Source: Lepidurus packardi (Eukaryota; Arthropoda; Branchiopoda; Notostraca; Triopsidae). From it: a stretch of 64,000 nt of DNA. Within the stretch, counting starts at the first letter, position 1. Each line of letters opens with the position of its first letter. The position numbers and the translations under genes were made by a program. The stretch is taken from positions 1 through 64,000 of the forward strand of contig JAKZAN010000199.1 in NCBI GenBank assembly GCA_023053545.1. Direction: 5' to 3'. Positions 45,448 through 58,588 of the stretch are shown here, piece after piece. The notes under the pieces were generated by a model. That model was given only the letters and a program-made list of their open reading frames with translations. It was not told the DNA's origin and ran no database searches.

Positions 45448-48400
45448 TCAGCGGGGCTGCGGCGGTGTGAAAATGTAGAATAGGTTCTTCCTGTCGTGGC
45501 AGACCACATAGATTTCCTCCCACCGGTCTACGCGTCAGAATTAGAAAGTAAGAGTGAATGCAGTTATTGTACCTTAGTAACAGACGAAGCTCACTTCATA
45601 AGGTTTGGTCTCAAGGTGGAAAACCTCCTGGATCTGCTGGTTAAAAAATACTAACTTCAGGATCTTTAGATCTTCGGTCACAAACGCCACACCATTCTTC
45701 ACGAAGTTGGCGTCAAGCACCGGCTCCTGCGCCCAGCTGTAACACAAGCTCCCTTCGAAGTCGACAACGTGTAGACCGCTGTTCCCACATAAAGCAATGT
45801 GTCGTTCTCCCACCACAGACTTCCGGAAGGGTGGGATATTTGGACCAAAATTCACCTTCTTCAAGAAGAACTTCTCGCCATTTTCACTATTTAGGTATAT
45901 CATGGTAGCCTTAGTTTCCAAAAGCGTCAGATGCGCCTATGGTGGGATTTGTCGTGCGTCCATTTCTACCTTCCTGTCGAAGGGACTCTCCAGAACCAGG
46001 CACTTGTTGCTATACTCTAGGGCGAGGACTACCTTTTTGTCAACCATGTAGATGTGACTGACAGATTGGTTGCTGTCGAGTTTGTCGACTCTCAATATGT
46101 GTTTGTTCTTAATCTGGTAAGTCTTCTTGAGGTCTGAAGTTCGCTTGGGGTGATCCTTTCTGAAGATCCTGCGCGGGAACTGACCGAAGTAGGTGATCTG
46201 TGTGATGATCCCTTCGATTTCATGTTCAGCTACTTTCGAGAAGTCAATATTCTCCTCATAATACCAGGGATGGAATAAGTTGTATCGCTCCTTGCTTATC
46301 TGGTGTGTTCCGAAGATATTGTCTATCCAGAAGTGCAGATTATCCGACACGTTTTTGCTCTCCAAAGCACACCGCATAGTATTCACAAAGGTCTCAGGAG
46401 ATCCCTTCGCCCAGGGCGGTAAGTTCACATCGCCTACCTTGTTATTCCCTTGGGTCGTGCCCAAAGATAAGTGGTTACAGTTCTTCAAAAAGCTACTCAA
46501 GTAGTAGAATTCTGGAATAAGCTATTTGATATCACTCGTATTACAAGGCTCATTAATGCTCTTCCACGTATCATCGACACTATTGAACAGCCTATCAGGT
46601 GCATCGAATACGCCTCCTTGAAGCTCTCTTGCTAGAGTTGAGAAAGGTTCGAGTCTGACTAGATAGTAATAAACGAAGAGGGAGGTACTGAAATGCGAAC
46701 CATAGAGAAAACGTTATTGCTCAGGCTGTGTTTAGGAATTTGTAATGTAGCGTTATAGCTTTTCCTTTCTGAGAGCCCCCACGGGCAGGTAGAGGTTGCG
46801 ATAGCTTTTAGAACTGTTAAGATCGATCTACTTGCTGGAGAAATCTTGAAGGACCCATGGGAAGATGGGGTATTGGTTCGGATCGTTGAAGGATCTACCT
46901 GAGTATTTGTTGATTAAAATTAGATAGTCAAAATTCGTCAGCTCTCCTCTCTGCCACTTCTCAGTATACTTCCTCTTTTTGAAGGCAACTTCGCAATCTT
47001 CAACCAGCTGATCTTCCGCGAACCTGCCTTTAACGGCCTTGAAGAAAGCTCTCGCATCAGAAACAGTATATAGCATCACAAAATATGACTTGCCGTTCCT
47101 GCAGAAGATCTCTATGGCATTGCTAACGATCTGGTTGAATTTTCTGATCTGAATCTAACGGATCTCGCTGAACCGGATGGTCTTTGTCTTGGTGTCATTG
47201 ACGAGTATATTGCCTTTGGGAGAACCAAATATGTATTTATCTTTGTCTTCTGGTCTCGCTCCTTGTGCTGTGAATACCATGTTGTTCAGTTTGAAGTCTA
47301 CAAGGAAACTGCCAAAATACGCACCACGCACAGTGATCCACTCGCACTCCCTTTGGTAAAAAGTAGATTAGATGACGTCTTCCTTTATCTTTGAAGATCC
47401 AAGACTGATCTCGCTCGGCATCTGAGCAGGATTAAGCTGGGATACGACGAAAGAGCAAACTGAGTTCAGTATTGACTCCGTGAAAGTATCTGCTCGTCTG
47501 AGAGAGGGTCTTTCCATCCTCTCAAGCTTATAGTTGTACTTTGTCGTGTACTTGGTGATTGGTCTTGTACCGTTGGGTATTTAGATTTTTCTAACACATA
47601 GGATTGCCTGCTTTTTGGCTAACAGTTCAAAGAAAAGTCCGTCCTCTTTTTACATATTGGAGATGAACTTTTTCCAATACTCTTCGTCTTCTGTGTATTA
47701 CGTTCGCATCATCACAGAGTACCTCAGTCTCTTCACAATATCTGTAGAGTTTTCAGCTACCTAACGTTGTGGGAGTCGATTGTTGAGCGTCTAGACAATG
47801 TAAGCGTAGAGGAACTACCACTCCAGGAGGGTTCTGGCTTCACGCTTCGCCCTGGTCTTAAAGTTGAACTCTTTGGGTCCTCCACTGCTTTCTCGTCTGA
47901 GACTAACCATCCTCTTCAAAAACCCAGATGAGTTTTTCGGACTGAGCAACTAAATGTTATTCTTAGTTGGGGTTTGGTAAAGTAGCCTTTATTTAGGGGT
48001 TTTGGAGAGGTCTGTCTCAGACTAAGCACCCCTACCAAATAGCTTTTTGAACTCTTTGTAGTGATATACTTCCTCCCTATCATTTCCAGGCATATCCTTG
48101 GATTCTATAGGTCGAGGATTGGCTTGTCTCAAGGCACTCAACAGCTATTTGGCTTCTTTACAGATATCTTATTCATATTAGTGATATTCGTTTTCAACGA
48201 TCAGAGAGAGCCTGAGGTAGATGTAGTCAAGGTAGAACCTGCTCAAATCCGAGTCTTTATTCCTGGATATGAGGGGGGATGCCAGTTATGACAACAAGTA
48301 GGTAAATGGGTAGAGAACATTCGCTCTTCTGACTAAGGTGTCCACATCGGTTATGACCATGGCTCCGCCCAGATTAACAATGGTAGACGCCTTCTCGACC

Positions 48401-51400
48401 AGCAATTTCTTGTTCTCTTTGCCGATCTCATGGATGTTTTTAAGGAGGAGCTTGTTGAGGAACTTCAGCCATTTCTTCTGGTGGCCCAGGTCGACGCATT
48501 TGAAAGCAAGGTACAAGACTCTTAGGAATATTCCTCCATAGATTTCGTATGTATCAGTGTCATGCTGGATGAATTATCTGATCGGAACAATCCCATCCCG
48601 AATAGGCGAAGTCCAGTACATCTTCAGCTCCTGTTTCTTTGCCCATGAATCTTCTGCCGTAGTTACATACTTGTAAACCAATGCTTCAAACTCTAGAAAT
48701 CCTGGCGACTATTCAAGGGTGATCACTGCATCGAAGCAAAATTGCATCATCGATGCTTAATTCTCAAGGGATTTCTTGCATATCAGAGCATGCTCGATAA
48801 GAATTGAGAAAATACGGGAATCCCCTTCAGCCTTACGAGCCCATCGAGAACAGAAGGCGAAGAATATCTTAGGGCTGAGTTCAAAGGCTGACAAGAGGCA
48901 GTTTTTGAGTAGTTTCAAGGCTATCTGATCCTCAGAATGCACGAATCGCACGAGCATCGATATGATCTCGTTTTAAGAGAGACAGCTTGCGATTTACAGA
49001 GTTTCGGTAAGGAAGATGGCAGCCTCACTGCTACTATAGGGCTGGAAGTATAAGGACATGACACTCAAAAAGTTATGCCTCGCTGATTGACTGAGTCTGG
49101 TCTCTTTGTCGGAGAGCTGGGAGAAGATTTTGGTGATGAGGCATTAATATGAGTATTTCTTCTTGGGCTCGTTGTTGCTGACCATGTACTTCGTTTCAAT
49201 GAGCAAGTTAATCGCTTTCTCGGCCAGAACCTCAAGCTCATCGTTTTGGGAATACTTGAGTGTGTACTCGACGAGTTTTGCCGAAGGTTCATCTTTAAAA
49301 GTCCTGAAATTCTTGACAAGCAACTCCATGAGAAATAGTCGAGACTACTTAGAACAGAGTTTCACGATGTACTTCAGCTCCTGCGCCTCTATAAAGGTAG
49401 TGACAAAACTAAGTTTTGCTTTTTTTAGAAACTACAGTAATAACTCCTAGAAACATATCTTGTATGACTAAGCGACACTCCCATCCTGTCGTTTTATTTG
49501 GCTAGTATAATGCTCCCGGATCATAGCGTGTGCGATTGTCACTAAATTCTGTGCTGCCTTGGGGTCTTACGCAACGAACAGTAGCCGGATTCCTTCCAGA
49601 GCATGACTTCGCACTGCCCATTTTTCTGAACCTGTCAGGCCCCAGTCCGGGCTAGCTGTGTCGTAGTGTTAGGCCAAAATCGCTAGGACAGCCTCTATGC
49701 ACTCAGGATCAGCAATACATATCGTCCTGAACTTCGACGACTCGGCAAGACATCTTGGGATGAGGCTCATGATGCGAACCTGGGTGTCGACAGGATTCGA
49801 CTGGATCCAAATCCTAAAGTTCATGATGATTCTCTTGAAGAACTGGTAGACCTGTTGGGTTGGGAAGTTTGCAACAAGCCATATGGTATTTTCTTCAAGC
49901 ATGGTAATATCAGGTTAGATGTGTAGGCTCACAATCTTGCTGGTCACATTCTCCAGGAACGTCATCAGTCTGCTGCTGAACTTTCCTTTGATTAGCTGCA
50001 GAATTACTATTTCGTACAGAGGTTGCAGACAGTTTTGGATATTGCTGATTGTGCGCACCAGCTCCTTCCTACTTATTTGGTGGACCAGAGTAAATAGGTA
50101 CTCGAGACCGAGATAAGGTTTAATGCACCGAGTGTTGAGTACCTGTAGCCCCTGGATCTTTATGCTGAAGTTACCCTCCATGTTCAGACGTGATTTGATT
50201 TTACTCGTATATACCCTCCCATCCTCGCTCACCTATAGCCCCTTCATCAGGCAGTTAACCAGAACCAGCTCAATGACAGGCTTTTGTCGGTCTGGGCTCC
50301 AGTTGAAACTGATAGTCTTGCCCCCAATCGTGCACGTGATAGTTTTGGAGATCCTGGTCTCGAAGTGTATCTTCACTGGCAGGTGTGCAGTTTCGGGAAG
50401 CAGATCTGCAAATACGGTCTTCTGCTCTTTGTAGACGTTGATTGCCTTATCCAGCAGGAACTTATACTCTATATTTTAGGAGCGTACGTCAGCTCTGGAA
50501 TCTAGTTTGACCTTCATCTTGGAAGTTGTGATGTTCTGAGGTCGCAGCAGGTCAAACTTGATGCATAGATTGCTGAAGTCTTTGTCGCCAAGGTGGTCGA
50601 TAATTATTTTGTTGGAGTATCCACTGTTGACGATGGCAGACTCTTCTTCGTGGTTTTATAGATTCTTATCCAGCAGTCCTTTGAAGAGAATGAGGAAGTT
50701 TCTCAACCGGCATTCGATTGGAAGAATCAGGTCTTTACCGCGTGGGTCGTACTTGGTTATCGTCTGGATCAGCTCCCTGAGAACCTATGACGCCATATGG
50801 TGTTTACTACTCTCGAATACCAAGAAGACTTCCTTCAAGGTGATGTAGTTGTTCCAGCATATCAGACACCTCCATACTAGACTAAGACTTCTTTCTGTAT
50901 TGTTCTTCAGCATCGAAAGCCAAATTATATTTTTAAAGGCTGCTCCCGAGTAGCAGCAGGCACTGTTATACTCGTTAGACTCGATCCATTCCACCAGGTA
51001 ACTCAGTACTTCTTAGACTTTGCTTGACTCACTGAAGCAGAGTCCATGGAAAATTGCGAGAGTCAGAAAACGCGTGCTTGTGCTGTTTGGGAATTGGTGA
51101 AAATCTGCCAGTAAGGACTTAGTTAGACTTTCAGAAAACCCCTCTTTAAGTAGGACGTCTTAAATCAAGGGAACTCTTAGGCTTGGAGATCCGGTATCCA
51201 AAGCACTCTCAGCCAACACAAGGCTATCTAGTAGGGTAAGTGTGGGTTCAGCATCTCTGTAAGAAGCAGTTTCTAGGAATTTACTTACCGCAGGAAAGAG
51301 GTAGTTGGTGTGTATTTTGAGGAAGCAGGCTCTGGAAAGCGGATCAGGCTAAAATCAGCAAATGGTACATATGTTAAAGAACAGTTAATAAGAAAATGTA

Positions 51401-52823
51401 ATACTGGTTCGAAGGTGGCAGAGTTAGAATTGACATGCAGAGAGCTGATCAGCCCTAGGCTCAGCACCATGTTGGACATGACGAGCTCCTCCTTCTTGAT
51501 AGTCTCGACCAGGAAGAATTTCATGATCATTTCTTCCTGGCAGTTCTTACGAGACCGCAGGTACTTCACGACATAAGCATATAGATGTCTGGCGATACCT
51601 TTCTTTCTGTTGCGGTAGATGAGTCGGATGGTGTTTTAGGAGAAGACGTGAAGACAGTCAACAAACATCTTCATGATCTTTTCGGTCTCTACTATCTTCT
51701 TGACGATGATGTCTTACTATATGTTGATGCGCCACTCGATCAGGAGATTTGCCAGAGGCTAGTTTATTTTTTTGCTTTCCAGTTCCCTGCACACATGGGG
51801 GAAATAAGTCAGGAACAGTATCTAGTCGAAGTCAGCCCCTAACCTCAGGTACGGCAGAGTTTCAATACTACATTACGGCAGGTAAGAGATCGATCCAGAA
51901 ATTATCTTATTAACTATGGACTTCACGTCTGAACCTTTACTATTGATTTCGAAGATTGTCTTCAAGAACTCCCCTAAGAGTTCCGGATGAGGGGTGAAGT
52001 TCCACTCCTTAATGGCGATCCCCAGACAAGTGTTTACCATAGAGTCAGCAATGGTCTTTTTGATGAGGTGTGATCCCAAGAGCTCAATGTATGCGCGAAA
52101 AAGCTTTTCATCGCATCGAAAGAATCGCTCGATTTCTGTGATGAGATTACAATCTGACAAGTCATAGGGTATGAATGAGTAAATATCTTCACTCATTTTC
52201 CTTTTGATAGGACTGGAACAGCTGATTTCGAAGATCTTGGAACTATTTCGGGGGGTGTGGCCCGCACTGTTAGTCAGGATGACAGCGAGAGTGGAAGTGA
52301 TAAGGTTTCGGATACACTCTTTCATGACTCCAGACCACTCACTGTAGCAGACATTTGTGATTTCTGCCAATACTCTTGAGTTTTGTTGGACTTGTGGTAG
52401 GAAATGTTAGAAGGACCACGCTGAAGCCACATCCTTCACGAACACGCAGATGCGGGCCAACAATCTGATTCGCAATGAAGAATCTGTCACTTCTGTTGTC
52501 TTTTCGAAGAGTCGCAGGTCTGCAATTTCGGGGTCAGCAGCTGCTAATAGTGACAGGCATGTGGCATTGACAAACTCCATGGCGCGGGAGTCGACGGTAT
52601 TGATTAGAGTGGCTGGCAGGTGGGCAACTAAGTGCTGTTATTATCTTGTTAAGCCAGACTCAGTCAGGGCCTTCGCGAGGAATGTCTATAACTAGGGAGG
52701 TATGGTGGGAGGCCTGTATATAGGCTCCTCGAGGACGGTGATTATTTTCCTGTAGGTCTGCTGAGGGATGAATATCTGGACGGTGCCTTTGATGCTGGAC
52801 TTGGGAAGGGAGGTGGCAGACAT
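45448..52823 (-). CDS. Giant BEACH-domain protein (PH-BEACH-WD), 2432 residues
   Basis: The largest gene here, with only two introns (45528-45572, 45 nt; 51257-51288, 32 nt). The first 1800 residues are helical/HEAT-like with a beta-rich insert. A PH-BEACH module starts near residue 1815 ([40 protein letters not shown]). The BEACH domain follows ([73 protein letters not shown]), then a short beta-propeller-like tail. BEACH proteins (neurobeachin, LYST, LvsA) act in vesicle and lysosome traffic and fusion. About 60 or more UAR codons are scattered throughout. The final exon is reached only through the last intron. Confidence 0.92.
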
Positions 52824-53480
52824 AGGAAGTTGGGGAGAGGAGCGTAGGTGTTTGTCCGGGACTATAAAGTATATATATTTTAATGCTTAGAAAAACAGTG
52901 GGCACAGCATCACGAGTAACATGATAACCTAGTGATATTAGACTTTTAACCCCCTCTGTTTGTAACATTTGATTGAGCAACAAAATGATGCACATATGAT
53001 GTGTCTGACGCTCTTTTAGACAGTGTAAATACTCCCACTAGTTTCAGGCCTGAGATCCAATATTTAGTCATAGATCCTCTAATATATTTCCTGTTCCCCA
53101 GGAATAATAGCATTATCCAAGATTGGCTGATAAGCACAGCGTTAATCTTAGCATCGGACTTTATCTTGTTGTACCAAACATGCATACATATTCTTTCATC
53201 GGACTCCCTTCACACGAGAACTAACGGGGTAGAAAACTCTGGGAGAAGTAGTAGAAAGGTCTTGATACGAAAAAGAGCCAGACGTTGAGTTGGCTGGAGA
53301 ACCCCAGGGCAGGAGGATCCATTTATTTGAAGCAACAGAATGTCCTAATAGAAGGAAGCATTGATTTTCTGGTTCTATAAAATACCGAAAGGTCTTTGCT
53401 GGCCTTCCTAATGGAAAATAGGTTCATGCCTAGATCCACCATTTTATATTATTCTCTGTAAAAATAACAGGCCTCCTCCC
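52824..53480. other. Divergent intergenic region
   Basis: 657 bases between the start of the BEACH gene (minus) and of PP2A (plus), so it should hold both promoters. An open frame at 53001-53288 has two hydrophobic stretches but no ATG. I see no repeat or RNA gene. Confidence 0.45.
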
Positions 53481-54485
53481 ATGAACCTAGACAAATACTT
53501 AGAAATACTCCAGACCTGTAAACCCCTCGAAGAGCGTGACGTCAAACTTGTCTGCGATAAGGTATCCACCCCTCCTTCATTACCATCGATCCTCCGAATC
53601 ATAAGGCAAAATAAATCCTCATCAAAGAGCCCAATGTCAAAGAAGTCAAAGCACCTGTCACCGTATGTGGCGACATTCACGGCCAGTTCTACGATCTCCT
53701 AGAACTCTTCGAAATCGGAGGCAAGCTCCCGCAGACCAACTATCTCTTCATGGGAGACTACGTCGATCGAGGCTTTAATAGTGTGGAGACCTTCCTGTAC
53801 GTCTTGGTGCTGAAGATCAAACATAAGGATAGGATTACTCTGTTGCGAGGCAACCATGAGAACCGCTAAATTAACAAACAATATGGCTTCTTCTAAGAGT
53901 GCGTGAAAAAGTATGGCAATGAAAATGTATGGAAGATGTTCACAGAGGTGTTCCAGTACCTGCCTCTGGCTGCAACCATCGAAGGACAAGTAAGACCCCA
54001 ACTGCAACACTCCCCTCACCATCTTGTTCGCTGCATAGTTTTTCTGTTTACACGGAGGTCTCTCCCCAGAAATTGAAAAAATAGACGAAATCAGAGGCAT
54101 AAACCGAATCCAGGACATTCCTCACCAGGGCATCATGTGCGATTTGCTCTGGTCAGACCCTGAAGAGGGTCGGGTAGGCTTTGGACCCTCTCCTCGAGGA
54201 GCGGGGTACAGTTGGGGAAGCGACGCAACTGACAAATTCACAATGACAAACAACCTGAAGATGATTTGCAGAGCGCATCAGCTAGTCATGGAAGGATACA
54301 ACTATGCGCATAAGAAGAAGTGTGTGACAGTCTTTTCTGCTCCGAACTACTGTTATCGCTGCGGGAATCAGGCTTCGATCGTGGAGATAGACGACACGCT
54401 GAACCTGAACTATCACCAATACGACACAGCGCCGCGAGACTCGGAACCGCAAGTGACTCGCAGGATCCCCAACTACTTCCTTTGA
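53481..54485 (+). CDS. Protein phosphatase 2A catalytic subunit
   Basis: 303 residues after introns 53562-53605 (44 nt) and 53990-54038 (49 nt). All PPP-family metal and catalytic motifs are present: GDIHGQF, GDYVDRG, LRGNHEN, HGGLSP and [10 protein letters not shown]. The C-terminus [10 protein letters not shown] nearly matches the PP2A-specific TRRTPDYFL tail, whose terminal leucine is carboxymethylated. TAA at 53612 supplies the conserved E of KAKEIL. TAA codons in [14 protein letters not shown] are read Glu, where PP2A usually has Gln and Asp. PP2A is a major Ser/Thr phosphatase working with scaffold and B subunits. Confidence 0.92.
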
Positions 54486-54635
54486 TACTTCGGTGCTCAA
54501 GAAATATTAAAACTATAGCTTAAGCTAGGGGTTGTTTCTTCTCGAAGATAAAGGGTTTCCGGTAATTGAATAAACGCATCGCAGAAAGACAATATTGCAA
54601 TCGGTATAGAGTTTTGGGTTAGAATCGCTTAGGTT

Positions 54636-55833
54636 TCATTTGGTTTGTTATTATCTGCTGAGCACCACTTTGATGTCGTCCTCGCCCATGAACATGAATT
54701 TCCTCGCCTGCTAAAATGTCCTGACCTCGTAGTTCTGCAGGATCTTGTACAGTCGCTCCCAGGCTTCGTTCTCAACTGTCCCAATCCTCTATCGGCACTT
54801 GCTGCAGCGGAGGTTCAGAGACATCACATGTGAACACTCGCAGGAGTTCTTGAATACGATTATGCACTTGAAGCTAGGCTCAAATGTTCCTGATTTGGGC
54901 AAGGAATCAGGAGACATATCGCTTACCCTAAACGTAAGTGTACTGATACATATGATGCTATTTAAATAGGGATTGCTACTTGTCTCCAGGGATAAAGGCA
55001 GTGTTGAAACAGATGCGGGCGACTTTTTTGTCGCCGATGCCGATGAAGCCCTCGTTGTTCAGCTGGAGCATCCCATCCCCTGCGAAGTAAGTCAGAGTGC
55101 CTAGCTTGATCAGAATTTCTTTGGTGTTTTCGTAGTAAATGTTTTCGATCATGTTCACCGATAACTTTGAAGACGCGATCGCCTGCTCATTCCTGATGTT
55201 CTTGAGTTTCACATAGGGTGTTGAAATCTTAGCTCCCCCTTGCAGAATCACTTTCTCCACAGCCACTACATTGGGGGATCGGCGAGGGCCCGTCAATAGT
55301 TCCCAGAAGTAGCGGATATACCTGATTTGGCAAGGTTGTGTCACCCCAAAGCCTTGCTGTTCGAAGCGTTTTCGGGCGTAGTAAAGCATTACTTCGTCTG
55401 GACTGGAAAAGAGCCCGACATACAGAAGGAAACAGCAGATAATCGTGCCTGTGCGTCCCTTGCCGTGATTGCAGTGCACTACTACGACATTTTCAGGAGA
55501 CTGTCTCAGGTAATGGTCCATGCGCGAAGTGATTTTGAAAAGCGTGTCGACTGAGGGGGCCATATGGTCTTCCCATTCGTAAGCCTCCACGTTCTGGAGC
55601 ACCTCTGTGTTGATGTCTCTGCCGCTGATATTGATTATGAGGGAGTTCTTGGTGTGTCTTTCTTCGAGAAACCCAGCAATCACGTCGATAGAGTTGCGGT
55701 AGAGCTTTTCAATGCCCGAGGCCGGGAAGGCCATGGCAATGACCCGATCTGTGATGTATGTGAGGTCTAGGTTATATCCATTCTCCTTGAATCTGTTTTT
55801 GGGGCCTCCCACAATTTATCTCAGCAGGTCCAT
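54636..55833 (-). CDS. PTEN-like phosphoinositide 3-phosphatase
   Basis: 381 residues with one 52-nt intron (54928-54979). Starts MDLLREIVGGPKNRFKENGY, matching PTEN's N-terminal lipid-binding motif region, then LDLTYITDRVIAMAFPASG. The P-loop is HCNHGKGRTGT, with catalytic Cys and Arg in C-X5-R; PTEN has HCKAGKGRTGT, so the first lysine is Asn and the Ala is His. A C2-like domain follows. After the intron the tail carries a cluster of cysteines (SCECSHVMSLNLRCSKCR) not present in animal PTEN. PTEN removes the 3-phosphate of PIP3, opposing PI3K/Akt signalling. Confidence 0.85.
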
Positions 55834-56035
55834 AGTTGTATATTTTACTGCCTTGGTAAGCTTATTCTCAGGGTCTAATTGAGGGACGATCATGTACGTC
55901 TAATGCCAAGCACATATGTCATTAGCATGCGAATATGACCCGAGAAGCTTGGTCTTGGGATTAATTTGTAAAGAGCATATAAAAGATCTGCAATAAGTAG
56001 GACTCCCCTTTTACTTTTTCTGGACAAAGTCTTGC

Positions 56036-57048
56036 ATGGAGCCTGATATCCAATTCCAAGCCATTGTCGAGAAGCCCTTTAATCGCACTGATTTTCCCAT
56101 GACGCTCTTCCATGGCTACCCCGAGGAGCCCGAGAAATTCAACACTCTCTTGGGGTATCCTTTAGCTCCAATAATTGGTCGGTATGGCGGTGCAGGCTAC
56201 AACTTAAACACCACGCTCCTCCATGCCAATCTCCTAGTTCGTTTTGAATAAGGGGAGTGCAGAGTAGGCAACGAGAAAATAACAGTCCCTCCTCATGTTC
56301 TTGGGGTACTCACCAATATTCCCTAACTCATCCCCCACAACCGACCGCCCAAGCAGAACAAAGCCAATAATAACCCCTCTAACAAGCCTTCCCTAAACAA
56401 GAATAAGTAGTAGCACAAGGAAAAGGACGAGGCAGATCAGCCCGATAATCAGATTGAATTTCATCCTTTCTCATTCTAATTCGCAAAAACCTTCAAACTT
56501 CGGTTTCTGATCAGCATCTAAGAAAATCCCACCAAAAGACCCAATGGTAAACAAACTCCTTTAATAATGGCACCCTTTCTGTTGTAGAGTTCTTGAACTA
56601 TGTGAACCACTCATATGTATTTACGGAGTTTGACTTCAGCCAGTCCAAAAAACTGATCGAGTACCTGCCCTGTTGTCTCATAGAACCCTTAGAAGGAGAT
56701 GCAGGTGTGAGAGAGTGGTAGCGGGACTATAAATCCCTGAACTTCGGCTCTTTAAGAAGCGAGTACATAAGTTTTCACTTGAAAAAAGGAGCTCCTGCGT
56801 TCAGTCCTAATAACCTGAAGATAGGGATCGAGGCTAACGCCAAAATGATACACTTTTTTGGGGTTACACTTCTACCTACTTAGTACTCGATCAACTACCA
56901 TTGGCACTTTATAGACAAGAACTTAGCATCGAATGTCCAGCACATCCTCAGCAACTGTAAGAATCTGATGGAACTCATTTTCAACTTCTAAGCACAACTC
57001 GGTGAGTCTAAGTACCTAAGAACACTGAGGAATATCTTTGGAATCTGA
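56036..57048 (+). CDS. Unknown protein, 323 residues
   Basis: One intron (56547-56587, 41 nt) restores the frame. The N-terminus (PFNRTDFPMTLFHGYPEEPE) and the middle beta-rich part look globular, a Lys/Asn-rich linker with three UAR codons follows, and a second globular part (YVFTEFDFSQSKKLIEYLPC; LKIGIEANAKMIHFFGVTLL) ends in helices. I do not recognise the family. It sits divergently from the PTEN-like gene with a 202-base spacer. Confidence 0.5.
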
Positions 57049-57163
57049 CAAAACTATAGATCGCACTGCATTTAGACATTTAGAGTAATACAATGTTGGA
57101 TATAGACTTAGCTGTGATGAATTGTGAGTTGGTGTGGGATTTAATTTTGGCCGTATGCAAGTA

Positions 57164-58189
57164 TCAGCGACGGAGGAGGTTACTCAGTCTGAGACTCACT
57201 TCTTTGATGTAGGCTTTTCCGAAACCATGCGGCATCTTTTAAACCTCAGCCTATTCATACAGGATTTCGTTCAGCTCATCTGCCGAGAACTTACCCTTCT
57301 TCTTTTTCCTCCGATGCCGGCGGCGTGGCTCTTCACTCTATACGATAGTATCAGACTGTTCTTCCGTGCATTCCACGATGAACTACAGTGAAACTAAGCC
57401 TAGAGAATTTAGCCGCGAACGGAACGTGTTGGTGGCAAGCAGTGTTTTTATGAGGGAGGTTATATGTTTGATTAGAGGATCGTCGAGCACGATGCGGAAG
57501 CATTGTCTGTGAATGTTCTCCTCACAATACTGTTCGCTGGGGCGCAGCATGTCGGTACGCACGAAGTGTTGAAGGAGGGTATTGAGTTCCCTTCCGTATG
57601 CACTTATTGCCTCGTTGAAGTCTGCGATTACGTTGATTAGGTCGATGAAATCATCGAAATGCTGGTAGAGGTCGATCCACGTTAGGTAACTATTTTCGGG
57701 TTTCTGGGGGTAATCAAGGCGAAGATGTGCGTAGTCGAGTAGTTCGCATATTTTTTATTTGAGGATCGAACGGTAGATGATAGAACTCTTCTGGATGGTC
57801 TGCAGCATGGCGCGGTCGAAGCTCTCAGGGTAGTTGATTCTGCCGAGGAGCCTGGCCTCAGTTTGGATGACTTTTTCAGCGGTCATGTTCTCGATGAAGA
57901 TTCTGCGGAGGATTGCGCGGTAAGAATGCTCTTCTTCGAATTAGATAGGGTCGAATTATTCAACAGTGTCTTCGGTGTCTTCACAAGGGTTATGGGCTTT
58001 TTTGCGGGCAGTAGTGGCTTCGTTCTACATCAGAGACTCCATACACTCCATAAAGCACTTGTTGTTCAGACAATCGAGGTCGGGGAATTCTGGGAACGGC
58101 TGCAGGTGTTCCCAAAGTTCATTGGCTTCCACACTCGACGAGGAACGGGGAGAGAGGAAGGCTGTTTGGGGCGAGGTCGATAACTCCAT
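57164..58189 (-). CDS. Unknown helical protein, 341 residues
   Basis: A single open frame from ATG 58189 to TGA 57164 with about ten UAR codons; no intron needed. Mostly alpha-helical (RAILRRIFIENMTAEKVIQT; WIDLYQHFDDFIDLINVIAD) with a basic RRRHRRKKKKGK patch near the C-terminus that could be a nuclear-localisation signal. No domain recognised. Confidence 0.55.
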
Positions 58190-58588
58190 TATATTATGAT
58201 TATAGAGAGAAAGACTCCTACTAGGGCCAAGCATGCCAACAAAAAAGTGGCAAACCTGCCTTCCAATTAATAGTACAGAAGTACAGTGGATTCCATCGGA
58301 CAATGAGAGATATTGGAGTAGGCTCGCATGTAAATAATTATAACAGCATGGATATTCGAGGGAAGTTGATGTAGACCTCCGTAGCGTCAGAAATATGGCT
58401 AATGGCAGTCAGAGATTGGCATTATTTAATCTTGATGCTTCGTCACAACCCAGATTATAAGCTCTTGTTCTTTAGTAACATCTTTAGACCCCCATTTTAA
58501 ACCTGGTGTAACATCTTTAGACCCCCATTTTAAACCTCGTGTCCCCTCAGACAAAATAATCACTAATAATCCTACAAAATAACTAATC
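58190..58588. promoter_or_regulatory. Divergent promoter region upstream of the glucoamylase gene
   Basis: 399 bases between two divergently transcribed genes. The half near the glucoamylase contains the 33-base tandem repeat listed separately; the rest is AT-rich with no ORF I can support. Regulation is inferred from position only. Confidence 0.4.
58475..58540. repeat. Two tandem 33-base repeats upstream of the glucoamylase gene
   Basis: The unit GTAACATCTTTAGACCCCCA (first 20 bases) starts at 58475 and again at 58508, with a period of 33 bases and only one difference (CTGG versus CTCG near the end). The second copy ends about 50 bases before the ATG. It could be a duplicated regulatory element of a strongly expressed gene or a chance duplication. 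Confidence 0.85.

Noticed and set aside
53001-53288. 95-codon frame with two hydrophobic segments
   Set aside because: No ATG in frame after the upstream TGA and no splice found to supply one.
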